DNA from: Planctomycetota bacterium | Lineage (GTDB): Bacteria > Planctomycetota > Planctomycetia > Pirellulales > UBA7805 | Direction: 5' to 3' | Length of the DNA stretch: 6,782 nt | NCBI GenBank assembly: GCA_014237955.1 | Contig: JABABY010000110.1 | Coordinates: 1 to 6,782, forward strand | Shown: piece by piece, positions 1-5,914 of the stretch | How positions within the stretch are numbered: the first letter of the stretch is position 1 | How the letters are laid out: the number at the start of each line of letters is the position of its first letter | Notes under the pieces: model-generated | What the model saw: only the letters and a program-made list of their open reading frames with translations | What the model was told of the DNA's origin: nothing | The model's database searches: none | Made by a program: the position numbers and the translations under genes

Positions 1-899
1 CAGTGCGGGCACGCATACTGAGCACTAAATATCTGGTCCTGCCAATGGACGTTTTCTGTATCTGGCTTGGTATTGGATTTCGGTCGTCCACCTGGTGTTG
101 CGGCCGGCTTGCTTTCCTCTGATAGATCGGAAAGGTAGCAGAGAATCACAGTCTGTTCGCCATGTTGGAGGGCTAAGTCGATCGATTCAACAATCCGCGA
201 CTCAACGCCCCGTCTAATAACCACGCGATCGATCACAGCCTCAATATTGTGTGCCTTCCGCGGGGCAAGATCGGGGAAGTTTTCGATGTCATAAATTGTG
301 CCATCGACACGGACTCGCACAAAACCAGCCTTGCGGATGCTTTGAGCAACGTCCAGATGCTTGCCCTTGCGACCCCGCACGAGCGGGGCCATGATCATCG
401 CCTTGGTTCCTTCGGGCAATCCATACACCGATTCGAGAATTTCTTCCGGTGTCTGTTGTTGGATAGCAGCCCCGCACGCATAGCAGTGTGCTTCGCCAAG
501 GCGGGCCATCAGGAGTCGGAGATAATCGTGAATCTCAGTGGCGGTCGCGACCGTGCTTCGGGGATTTGGATTCGCTGCCCTCTGATCAATGGCTATGGTC
601 GGTTGCAGTCCTTCCATCAAATCAACGTCGGGCCGTTGGATTTGAGTCAGAAATTGTCGCGCATAAACGGAAAGGCTCTCGACGTATTGTCTTTGGCTTT
701 CTGCACAGAGAGTATCTCTTGCAAGCGAACTTTTGCCCGAGCCACTCGGACCTGTAATCACGACAAACGCATTGCGAGGAATGTCGAGATCGATGTTCTT
801 GAGGTTGTGAACACGGGCCCCTCGAATGCGTATGGTCTCTGGCGGGCTAAAGGCCCGTTCGCTCCCTCGAAGCGTTTGCTCAGTGTCCATTTTGGGCAT
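1..899 (-). CDS. uvrA: UvrA-type excinuclease ABC subunit A, N-terminal part (cut by the window edge)
   Basis: UvrA is the DNA-damage-sensing ABC ATPase of nucleotide excision repair; it works in the cytoplasm and loads UvrB at lesions. The 299 visible residues follow the UvrA order. A short N-terminal strand region contains RIRGARVHNLKNIDLDIP. The Walker A loop GPSGSGKSS lies at residues 50-58. Next come the YVESLSVYARQFL and RPDVDLMEGL segments (about 72-97), the Q-loop and NPRSTV region (about 104-117), and TEIHDYLRLL (121-130). A CxxC pair sits at C139/C142, and the UvrB-binding/insertion part has VRGRKGKH near 174-181. The fragment stops in ACPH, where UvrA normally begins a zinc module (CPxC). 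The ATG at 899 has AGGG about 5 nt upstream and follows an in-frame stop near 946; an in-frame ATG at 890 is the alternative. Several usually invariant residues differ, for example Pro in GPSGSGKSS where Leu is usual, and Ala in STVATATEI where Gly is usual. It may therefore be a divergent or tandem-type paralogue. The family call is secure; paralogue status is inferred. Confidence 0.93.
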   Translation of the reverse strand, partial: MPKMDTEQTLRGSERAFSPPETIRIRGARVHNLKNIDLDIPRNAFVVITGPSGSGKSSLARDTLCAESQRQYVESLSVYARQFLTQIQRPDVDLMEGLQPTIAIDQRAANPNPRSTVATATEIHDYLRLLMARLGEAHCYACGAAIQQQTPEEILESVYGLPEGTKAMIMAPLVRGRKGKHLDVAQSIRKAGFVRVRVDGTIYDIENFPDLAPRKAHNIEAVIDRVVIRRGVESRIVESIDLALQHGEQTVILCYLSDLSEESKPAATPGGRPKSNTKPDTENVHWQDQIFSAQYACPH

Positions 900-1135
900 G
901 TAGGCCCTGCCAGCTATTGTGCAAAAAGGGGTGAAACGGCCAACCTATCAAAAGGCGAAACACCCTACAAGCGATACGCCGCCAGACCGCCTTGCTGCAA
1001 ATTGACTTTCAAGAGTTGGGCAAGAATGGCTGTTGAAACAGAGCATGAACTACCCCGCTCCCGCTTGGCATAGCGAAGCGAGCGAGATATCATCATGGAC
1101 TCTATTTTCAGTGTTCCTCAACAGTCAAAATTGCG
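900..1135. other. Divergent intergenic region between uvrA and ilvN
   Basis: About 236 nt separate the divergent starts of uvrA and ilvN, so promoters for both probably lie here. I see a TTGACT at 1002-1007 on the plus strand but no good -10 box at normal spacing, so I do not call a promoter. A two-part hairpin at 1056-1080 is listed separately. No leader peptide rich in Leu, Ile or Val is visible, so classic amino-acid attenuation is not supported. Confidence 0.5.
1056..1080 (+). promoter_or_regulatory. Hairpin in the presumed ilvN 5' leader
   Basis: Outer arms CGCT (1056-1059) and AGCG (1077-1080) flank inner arms CGCT (1062-1065) and AGCG (1072-1075). The loop is the six bases TGGCAT, and there is a small internal bulge of CC opposite A. 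The structure sits about 55 nt upstream of the ilvN ATG. No T-tract follows, so it is not an intrinsic terminator. It may be a leader element or simply chance structure. Confidence 0.3.
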
Positions 1136-1645
1136 ATGCGCCACGTTCTTTCAGCATTGGTCCAGAATGTGCCGGGTGTGCTTGCCCATGTTGCCGGCAT
1201 GTTGGCTTCGCGCGATTATAATATCGATAGTCTCGCAGTGGGTGAGACTGAGGATTCTACATTATCACGGATGACTTTCGTCGTTGTTGGTGACGAGCGC
1301 ATCTTGGATCAGGTCCGCAAACAGTTGGAGAAAATCGTCACTGTAGTACGCGTTGACGACATTAGTTCTCAGGATTACTTGGAGCGTGACTTGATGCTTG
1401 TGAAGGTCAATTCGAAGGCCGGGGAGCATCGAAGTAAGATTCGTGAACTCACTGAAATCTTTCGTGGCCGCATTGTCGATGTGGCGCCCGACACACTGAT
1501 AATCGAAATCTCAGGGAAGGAATGCAAGATTGAGGCCTTTATTGACCTCATTCGCCCATTTGGGATCACGGAACTTGTTCGTACCGGTAGAATTGCAATG
1601 GTTCGAGGTACCTCACACGGGCAGATTGGTGCGAGTGATGTTTGA
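1136..1645 (+). CDS. ilvN: Acetolactate synthase small (regulatory) subunit
   Basis: This is the regulatory subunit of acetohydroxyacid synthase. It stimulates the catalytic IlvB-type subunit and carries valine feedback inhibition in the first common step of branched-chain amino acid synthesis. The 169-residue length is normal for IlvN/IlvH. An N-terminal ACT domain covers about residues 2-76, opening with RHVLSALVQNVPGVLAHVAG and continuing into SRDYNIDSLAVG. The C-terminal ALS-type domain covers about 84-158 (LMLVKVNSK, then RGRIVDV and LIRPFGITELVRTGRIAMVRG). Gly14 and Asn29 are conserved; changes at these positions in E. coli IlvH are known to reduce valine sensitivity, so the enzyme is probably valine-regulated. 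The ATG at 1136 gives exactly the expected family N-terminus, although no clear Shine-Dalgarno precedes it. ilvC follows 118 nt downstream in the same direction; the catalytic subunit gene is not in the window. The same protein could be named IlvH. Confidence 0.96.
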   Translation: MRHVLSALVQNVPGVLAHVAGMLASRDYNIDSLAVGETEDSTLSRMTFVVVGDERILDQVRKQLEKIVTVVRVDDISSQDYLERDLMLVKVNSKAGEHRSKIRELTEIFRGRIVDVAPDTLIIEISGKECKIEAFIDLIRPFGITELVRTGRIAMVRGTSHGQIGASDV

Positions 1646-1763
1646 CGGATTATCCCGGTCGCTATCAACCCGGATTCGTCATGAGAGCCCACGCTCAAGC
1701 ATGGAGAGTTACGGATAATTTTACAGTTCTTTTTCCCCGTTCATTGGAAAGAAACAATTTTAG

Positions 1764-2768
1764 ATGGCCGCAACAATCTATTACGATTCGGACGCAGATC
1801 TTTCGTTATTGGAAGGCAAGACGATTGCCATTTTGGGATATGGCTCTCAGGGACATGCACATGCACAAAACCTTCGCGACAGTGGTTGCCAGGTTATCGT
1901 GTCGACACGATCAGGAAGCCGTAACTACGATCTAGCGAAGAGTCATGGCTTTGAACCGCTCTCGCTGGAAGAGGCGACCCGCCAAGCCGACATTATCAAC
2001 ATGTTACTGCCTGACGAATCTCAGGGCGATATTTTTGCGAAGCATATTTGCGATCACCTTTCCCCAGGCAATATATTGATGTGCTCGCACGGATTTAATA
2101 TGCACTTTGGTTACGTCAAAGCCCCTCCCGAAGTTGCGACGCTTTTAGTGGCGCCTAAAGGCCCGGGGCATTTGGTGCGTCGTGAATATGAAGCGGGTGG
2201 TGGTGTGCCGTGTCTGGTGGCTGTTGGAGAGGAGAGCGATGAAGCGACGTTGCAGATCGGCCTCGCGTATGCCAGTGCCATCGGTGGTGGTCGCGCGGGT
2301 GTACTCCGCACGACCTTTGCAGAGGAGACGGAAACGGACCTGTTTGGTGAGCAGGCGGTACTCTGTGGCGGCCTGAGTGCGTTGATAAAAGCTGGTTTTG
2401 AGACATTGCTTGACGCAGGGTATCAGCCAGAAATGGCCTATTTCGAATGCATGCATGAAGTCAAACTGATTGTCGATTTATTTTATCAGGGCGGCCTCAA
2501 CTACATGCGATACAGTGTCAGCAATACCGCCGAGTATGGTGACTACACCCGCGGACCGCGCATTATCACAGATGAGACCAAGGCAGAAATGAAACGCATT
2601 CTGGAGGAAATTCGCAGCGGAAAATTTGCTCAAGAGTGGATTGATGAGAATAGGTCGGGTGCCAAAAAATTTAATGAATTCCGTGAAAAGGATCGAGAAC
2701 ACCCGGTCGAGAATGTGGGGAAAGAGTTGCGTCGACTGATGGCCTGGATTGATGAAAAAGAGGTCTGA
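1764..2768 (+). CDS. ilvC: Ketol-acid reductoisomerase, class I (short form)
   Basis: This enzyme converts acetolactate or acetohydroxybutyrate to the dihydroxy acids of valine and isoleucine synthesis, using NAD(P)H and Mg2+. The 334-residue length matches class I. The N-terminal Rossmann domain (about 1-182) has the dinucleotide motif GYGSQGHAHAQNL (25-37), the cofactor-specificity loop RSGSRNYD (49-56), SHGF with the conserved His109, and PKGPGH (131-136). The knotted all-helical domain (about 183-328) carries the metal ligands in EETETDLFGEQAVLCGG (Asp192 and Glu196) and in ECMHEVKLIVDL (Glu228 and Glu232), plus SNTAEYGD. A GGAAAG at 1746-1751 is the only ribosome-site candidate and lies rather far (12 nt) from the ATG, but the N-terminus matches the family. 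It is probably co-transcribed with ilvN. Residue 54 of the cofactor loop is Asn, where Ser or Asp usually indicates NADPH or NADH preference. Confidence 0.98.
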   Translation: MAATIYYDSDADLSLLEGKTIAILGYGSQGHAHAQNLRDSGCQVIVSTRSGSRNYDLAKSHGFEPLSLEEATRQADIINMLLPDESQGDIFAKHICDHLSPGNILMCSHGFNMHFGYVKAPPEVATLLVAPKGPGHLVRREYEAGGGVPCLVAVGEESDEATLQIGLAYASAIGGGRAGVLRTTFAEETETDLFGEQAVLCGGLSALIKAGFETLLDAGYQPEMAYFECMHEVKLIVDLFYQGGLNYMRYSVSNTAEYGDYTRGPRIITDETKAEMKRILEEIRSGKFAQEWIDENRSGAKKFNEFREKDREHPVENVGKELRRLMAWIDEKEV

Positions 2769-2864
2769 GGTGTTTGGCTGCTCGACCGCTCAATAGGGTG
2801 ATATTGTTTTGACAGCGCTCTCCAATGGCAGTCGTCGGCATGTGAGTTCTCGGAAACCAAGAGC

Positions 2865-3464
2865 ATGGCACAACTCTATTTTTATTACTCTGCAATGAAT
2901 GCCGGTAAGAGTACAACTCTGCTGCAGTCGGCGCACAACTATCGGGAGCGGGGCATGAAGGCGTTGCTCTTTACGCCAACGCTCGATGATCGAGATGGAG
3001 AGGGAAAGATTACTTCGCGGATTGGCGTCAGTGCCGATGCAGTCGCTTTTCATGCAGAATACGATTTTTTCAAATATGTCAGTGAAATGCAGCAAAAGGA
3101 AGTGATTCACTGTGTGCTGATTGATGAGGCTCAATTTCTTACCCCACAGCAGGTTTTGGAATTGACACTTGTTTGCGATCAGCTCAACGTTCCTGTTCTT
3201 TGCTATGGGATAAGAACCGATTTTCGCGGCGAACCGTTCAGTGGGAGCAAATACCTTTTGGCCTGGGCAGATAATCTTTTAGAAATTAAAACAATCTGTC
3301 GCACCGGCAAAAAGGCGACCATGAATGCCAGAATGGATGAGGCAGGGAATCGTGTGACAGAAGGGGCTCAAGTTGACATCGGCCATCATTATATAGCGAT
3401 GAGTCGCAAGGAATTTCAACTCGATAAAGTTTCTCCGGTTGCCCAGTCGCTGCCTAAAGAATAA
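2865..3464 (+). CDS. tdk: Thymidine kinase (TK1-like, type II)
   Basis: Thymidine kinase phosphorylates thymidine to dTMP with ATP in cytoplasmic pyrimidine salvage. The 199-residue product begins MAQLYFYYSAMNAGKSTTLL and is strikingly close to E. coli Tdk along its length. The Walker A loop is at about 9-17 (SAMNAGKST), and DDRDGEGKITSRIG spans 41-54. Walker B and the catalytic Glu are in IDEAQFL (Glu88). LNVPVLCYGIRTDFRGEPF spans about 107-125, and the lasso/substrate region contains MNARMDEAGNRVTEG. The zinc site is odd. E. coli uses a CxC pair and a CxxH pair, but here the first pair reads C145-R-T147 and the second reads S180-R-K-E183, so three of the four ligands are replaced. The ATG at 2865 gives the family N-terminus with only a weak purine-rich site before it. 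The gene starts 96 nt after ilvC, and a long dyad overlaps its stop codon. The E. coli-like form may indicate past horizontal transfer. Confidence 0.96.
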   Translation: MAQLYFYYSAMNAGKSTTLLQSAHNYRERGMKALLFTPTLDDRDGEGKITSRIGVSADAVAFHAEYDFFKYVSEMQQKEVIHCVLIDEAQFLTPQQVLELTLVCDQLNVPVLCYGIRTDFRGEPFSGSKYLLAWADNLLEIKTICRTGKKATMNARMDEAGNRVTEGAQVDIGHHYIAMSRKEFQLDKVSPVAQSLPKE

Positions 3465-3487
3465 CGAACCTAGCTCTAGGATCGTTA
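3462..3487 (+). terminator. 26-bp inverted repeat on the tdk stop codon; possible terminator or 3' stabilising hairpin
   Basis: Arms TAACGAACCTAG (3462-3473) and CTAGGATCGTTA (3476-3487) are reverse complements at 11 of 12 positions, with CT between them. The RNA would fold as six pairs, an A-A mismatch, then CCUA/UAGG closing a GCUC loop. The left arm begins with the tdk TAA. No T-run follows, so Rho-independent termination is not assured. An operator or an mRNA-end hairpin ahead of the downstream hydrolase gene is equally possible. Confidence 0.5.
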
Positions 3488-3505
3488 GCTGAGATAGTGT
3501 TGGCT

Positions 3506-4639
3506 ATGCCTGTTGATAACCAATTTGCTCATCAGTGTTATTCAGCCCAGCCTCCAGTAGCCCCGTATGACTTGCTGACTGTAGGTTCCCAGCCCAGGAT
3601 CGGTTCGCCCGAGTATGTGCAGCGGATGGAAGCTGCCGGTCAGTCACTGAAGTCGAGCGATGTGGGTGCCGTTGTGCTGCTACACGGAACGTTCATTGGC
3701 TACGATCCGGCCGGTTTTAATACGATGCTCTTTAACATGGTGCCACCACTGAAGCGGTTGGCGTACCGGTTAACGAAGGCCAGCCTCGATGTGGTCTTGA
3801 GGGATGTCGGTAATTACTCGAAATCTTCTGTACGCCGCCTTGCAACGGATCTTCATGCGGATCACTCGATTCAGGTACATCGTTTCATCTGGTCCGGAAT
3901 CAATAATCATGCCGGAAGAGCTGTGGCGGCAGTGCGGTTGTTCGATTTTTTAGTCGGCCTAAAGTTGCCTGCCGGAAAACGGATTCTTCTTTATGGTCAT
4001 AGTCATGGGGGAAATGTGCTGGCTCTATTGACCAATCTTCTCGCTGAAAATCGAGGCGGCGTTGCTGAATTTGTTGCAGCGGTTGACGGCTATGCTCATA
4101 AAATCGACAAGCGATGGCCCGATATCAAGTCGCTCGTACAATCTCCGGCACGCCTACTCGAGAAAAATCCGCTGGACCTGGTCACTCTGGGGATGCCGAT
4201 TCGCTACGGTTTTGAATCAACCGGCCACGAGCGGTTGATGCACTTTGTCAATCACCGCCCGCGCCCTCAACTGTCAGAATATCGAGTCGCCCGCGAGGGA
4301 TCGCTCAGGGCGCTTTTTCCATCACTGCACTGCGACTTCGTGCAGCAGTTGGGAGTCGCCGGCTCAAACTTTTCAAATCCAATCGACGGAGCTATGTGGA
4401 CTGCAGACCGGCGTTTGGCCAAACTGCTTGCGCCCGGTTTTTCCTGCTGGAGCCTGAGTCGCCAGATCCGAAAGGGAATGCTGGTTCCTGAGGAGGGACA
4501 GACTTTACTGGTCGATTACGAACAATCTGCCTTTCAGTGGTTACGGCACATGTGGGGGCATCTCATCTACACACGATCCCATCGCATGCTGTTCCACATC
4601 GAGCAGATTGTGCGATGCTTCTACGCATCGGTGGACTAG
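3506..4639 (+). CDS. Alpha/beta-hydrolase-fold protein (lipase/esterase-like), function unknown
   Basis: I do not recognise a named family, but the protein looks like an alpha/beta hydrolase of about 377-380 residues. Numbering here is from a possible GTG start at 3497. A beta strand leads into VVLLHGTF (about 59-66), the usual oxyanion-hole His-Gly. The strand LLYGHSHGGNVLALL (164-178) forms a nucleophile elbow GHSHG with Ser169 as the predicted nucleophile. LVTLGMPIRYGF (228-239) resembles the later core strand of lipases. The acid and His of the triad are not obvious; several His in the C-terminal part (about 351-367) are candidates. I see no signal peptide or transmembrane segment, so it is probably cytoplasmic. 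The ATG at 3506 and the GTG at 3497 are both possible starts; a weak GAG at 3491-3493 is too near the GTG and rather far from the ATG. It follows tdk by about 40 nt with the dyad between, so co-transcription is uncertain. Substrate is unknown. Confidence 0.85.
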   Translation: MPVDNQFAHQCYSAQPPVAPYDLLTVGSQPRIGSPEYVQRMEAAGQSLKSSDVGAVVLLHGTFIGYDPAGFNTMLFNMVPPLKRLAYRLTKASLDVVLRDVGNYSKSSVRRLATDLHADHSIQVHRFIWSGINNHAGRAVAAVRLFDFLVGLKLPAGKRILLYGHSHGGNVLALLTNLLAENRGGVAEFVAAVDGYAHKIDKRWPDIKSLVQSPARLLEKNPLDLVTLGMPIRYGFESTGHERLMHFVNHRPRPQLSEYRVAREGSLRALFPSLHCDFVQQLGVAGSNFSNPIDGAMWTADRRLAKLLAPGFSCWSLSRQIRKGMLVPEEGQTLLVDYEQSAFQWLRHMWGHLIYTRSHRMLFHIEQIVRCFYASVD

Positions 4640-4725
4640 GGTGCCAAGCGGGATAGAACCAACGCTTAAGACGGCTATTTTTCCCGGACCACGATCGGTA
4701 CCCCATGCCTATTGCCGAGCAGATA

Positions 4726-5502
4726 TCAGCTTCCAGTTTTGCTGCTTGCAATAGCGATTGGAATGGCGATTGCTGCCGCAATCCCGGCACCAATAAGCAG
4801 GTTGCGGCAGGAAAATTGAGGTCCCCATGTTTGGATTTCACCCGGACCTACCGGAGTGTAGGGTTGGGCAGGCGCGCCTTGTACGGTTCCCACCAACGGC
4901 TGCTGGTACTGCACGCGTCGGACACCCGTATTGGGCTGTACGGCAACGTTACAGTTATTGGGTTGTGCGGCAACGTTACATTGTGAAACATTGCACTGCT
5001 GGATCGACGGAGTACTGCACGGTGTGGCAACTGTCGCTGGTTCGCAAACGGTTCGACACTGCGTAGCACAATTCGGTACGCAACCGTTAGCACATGGTTG
5101 GCCTGTAGCCGGTGTGTTCTGGGAGACGATGACCGTAGCCTGTCCCGCTGCTGGTGGCGAAGTTCCCGGTTCCCAAAAGCGACAGGTGGTGGTTCCCGTT
5201 TCTGCAGCAATCTGGTGGATACCACCATGCAGTCCCGCAACCTTGAAAACACCATCTGGAGTGGTAGTCGTGCTCGCAATTTTTAATCCATCATGAAAAA
5301 TCGTGACCGAAGACTCTTTAATGGGTCGACCACGAGGATCAATAAGCTTGCCTTCCAGTAATCCTCCGGACAATAGGCTGATATCCGAAATGGCCGCCTT
5401 TTGTCCCGGTTGGTTTACGGCTGCATGTAAAGGCTGGGCGGATATCATGGCCGCCACAGCGGTGATGGTCGTTACCCACTGAATGGATCGAATGGTTTTC
5501 AT
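4726..5502 (-). CDS. Exported Cys-rich protein with a carboxypeptidase-regulatory-like beta-sandwich domain
   Basis: This is a 258-residue protein of unknown role. It has a clear signal peptide: basic MKTIRS, a hydrophobic stretch to about residue 22, and likely cleavage after LHA near residue 27. Residues about 47-128 look like a small beta-sandwich of the carboxypeptidase-regulatory/Cna-B kind (GKLIDPRGRPIKESSVTIFH, then TTTPDGVFKVAGLHGG). Next comes a Cys-rich, Pro/Gln/Asn-rich linker (about 130-192) with Cys at 137, 141, 145, 149, 153, 162, 170, 175 and 184, including two 9-residue repeats of the form (Q/N)CNVA(A/V)QPN. A Gln/Pro-rich stretch follows. The C-terminus is a hydrophobic segment (about 235-253, LLIGAGIAAAIAIPIAIAS) followed by a short KTGS tail, which suggests membrane anchoring. 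The ATG at 5502 has GAGG 9 nt upstream, a good ribosome site. The gene converges on the hydrolase gene with 86 nt between stops. Disulphide cross-linking in the envelope is a guess. Confidence 0.85.
   Translation of the reverse strand: MKTIRSIQWVTTITAVAAMISAQPLHAAVNQPGQKAAISDISLLSGGLLEGKLIDPRGRPIKESSVTIFHDGLKIASTTTTPDGVFKVAGLHGGIHQIAAETGTTTCRFWEPGTSPPAAGQATVIVSQNTPATGQPCANGCVPNCATQCRTVCEPATVATPCSTPSIQQCNVSQCNVAAQPNNCNVAVQPNTGVRRVQYQQPLVGTVQGAPAQPYTPVGPGEIQTWGPQFSCRNLLIGAGIAAAIAIPIAIASSKTGS
4930..4983 (-). repeat. 27-bp tandem repeat, two copies, inside the Cys-rich gene
   Basis: Positions 4930-4956 and 4957-4983 are adjacent 27-bp units differing at four bases. Each encodes nine residues of the pattern (Q/N)CNVA(A/V)QPN, so the repeat preserves the reading frame. 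A shorter, degenerate copy (QCNVSQCNV region) lies just beyond, near 4984-5000. This looks like in-frame expansion of the Cys-bearing linker and may vary in copy number between strains. Confidence 0.85.
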
Positions 5503-5593
5503 GGTTCTTTGCCTCTATCCAATTTAGCCGGTTCGTGATGCGTACCTGCCAGAATGTGTGAAAATAAATTCTTTCGATGCGCGGCAAAACGTT

Positions 5594-5629
5594 GTCTTGT
5601 TAACTCATAAGACGCGTGAACTATTCACG
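5594..5629. promoter_or_regulatory. Two adjacent inverted repeats upstream of the Cys-rich gene, operator-like
   Basis: The first dyad has arms GTCTTGT (5594-5600) and ATAAGAC (5607-5613), which match at six of seven positions around six bases. One base later comes a perfect dyad: CGTGAA (5615-5620), CTA, TTCACG (5624-5629). The pair lies about 90-130 bp upstream of the minus-strand start at 5502, where a regulator site would be expected. No specific regulator can be named from the sequence. Confidence 0.35.
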
Positions 5630-5800
5630 AGACGAAATTAACTATCGGCCGAAACCTTTGACCAATCGTAATAAAAAGTACATTCCGCAAATATTTTTTT
5701 TAATAGCCATCCCCCCTATCTTCTAGAGATTTGCAAGGTCCACATTGGTTGTTTTCCAAACATTCCCGGTGTGAAAGGGTAAGGTCCGTCCGTTGTTGTT

Positions 5801-5819
5801 TTGTCAGCATTGCTGGCAA
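5801..5819. repeat. Short inverted repeat, 8-bp arms
   Basis: TTGTCAGC (5801-5808) and GCTGGCAA (5812-5819) pair around ATT, with one T/G wobble on the plus strand. Neither strand has a T-run directly after the stem, so an intrinsic terminator is unlikely. It lies about 170 nt past the stop of the right-edge gene and could still mark its transcript end. Confidence 0.3.
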
Positions 5820-5914
5820 CCACTTGGGAGGTACTCGGTGATCGGGCAGTCGTCGACCGGTTGTTGTATCCCTAAGGAGTCACGCTTGGTTTGAAGACCG
5901 CGATCTTTTCAGAA

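Noticed and set aside
1002..1030. TTGACT as a -35 box for ilvN
   Set aside because: No acceptable -10 hexamer at 16-18 bp spacing.
249..1073. Long plus-strand reading frame of 274 codons
   Set aside because: It is antisense to the clear uvrA coding region, its protein resembles nothing, and it runs through the intergenic gap; it is a shadow of the minus-strand gene.
1033..1221. Short plus-strand frame before ilvN as a leader peptide
   Set aside because: It overlaps ilvN in another frame, is not rich in Leu, Ile or Val, and lacks an attenuator structure with a T-run.
1652..1675. ATCCCGG / CCCGGAT inverted repeat between ilvN and ilvC as a terminator
   Set aside because: Imperfect arms, 10-nt loop and no T-run; read-through into ilvC is more likely.
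2809..2837. TTGACA as a -35 box in front of tdk
   Set aside because: The -35 is perfect, but the bases at the -10 position (TCGTCG region) do not fit, so a tdk promoter cannot be supported.
4685..4702. GGACC / GGTACC stem in the convergent gap as a bidirectional terminator
   Set aside because: Short stem with a bulge; a T-run precedes it on the plus strand rather than following it.
4848..5296. Several overlapping frames on both strands across the Cys-rich gene
   Set aside because: They overlap the minus-strand gene, which alone has a signal peptide, a domain and a good ribosome site.
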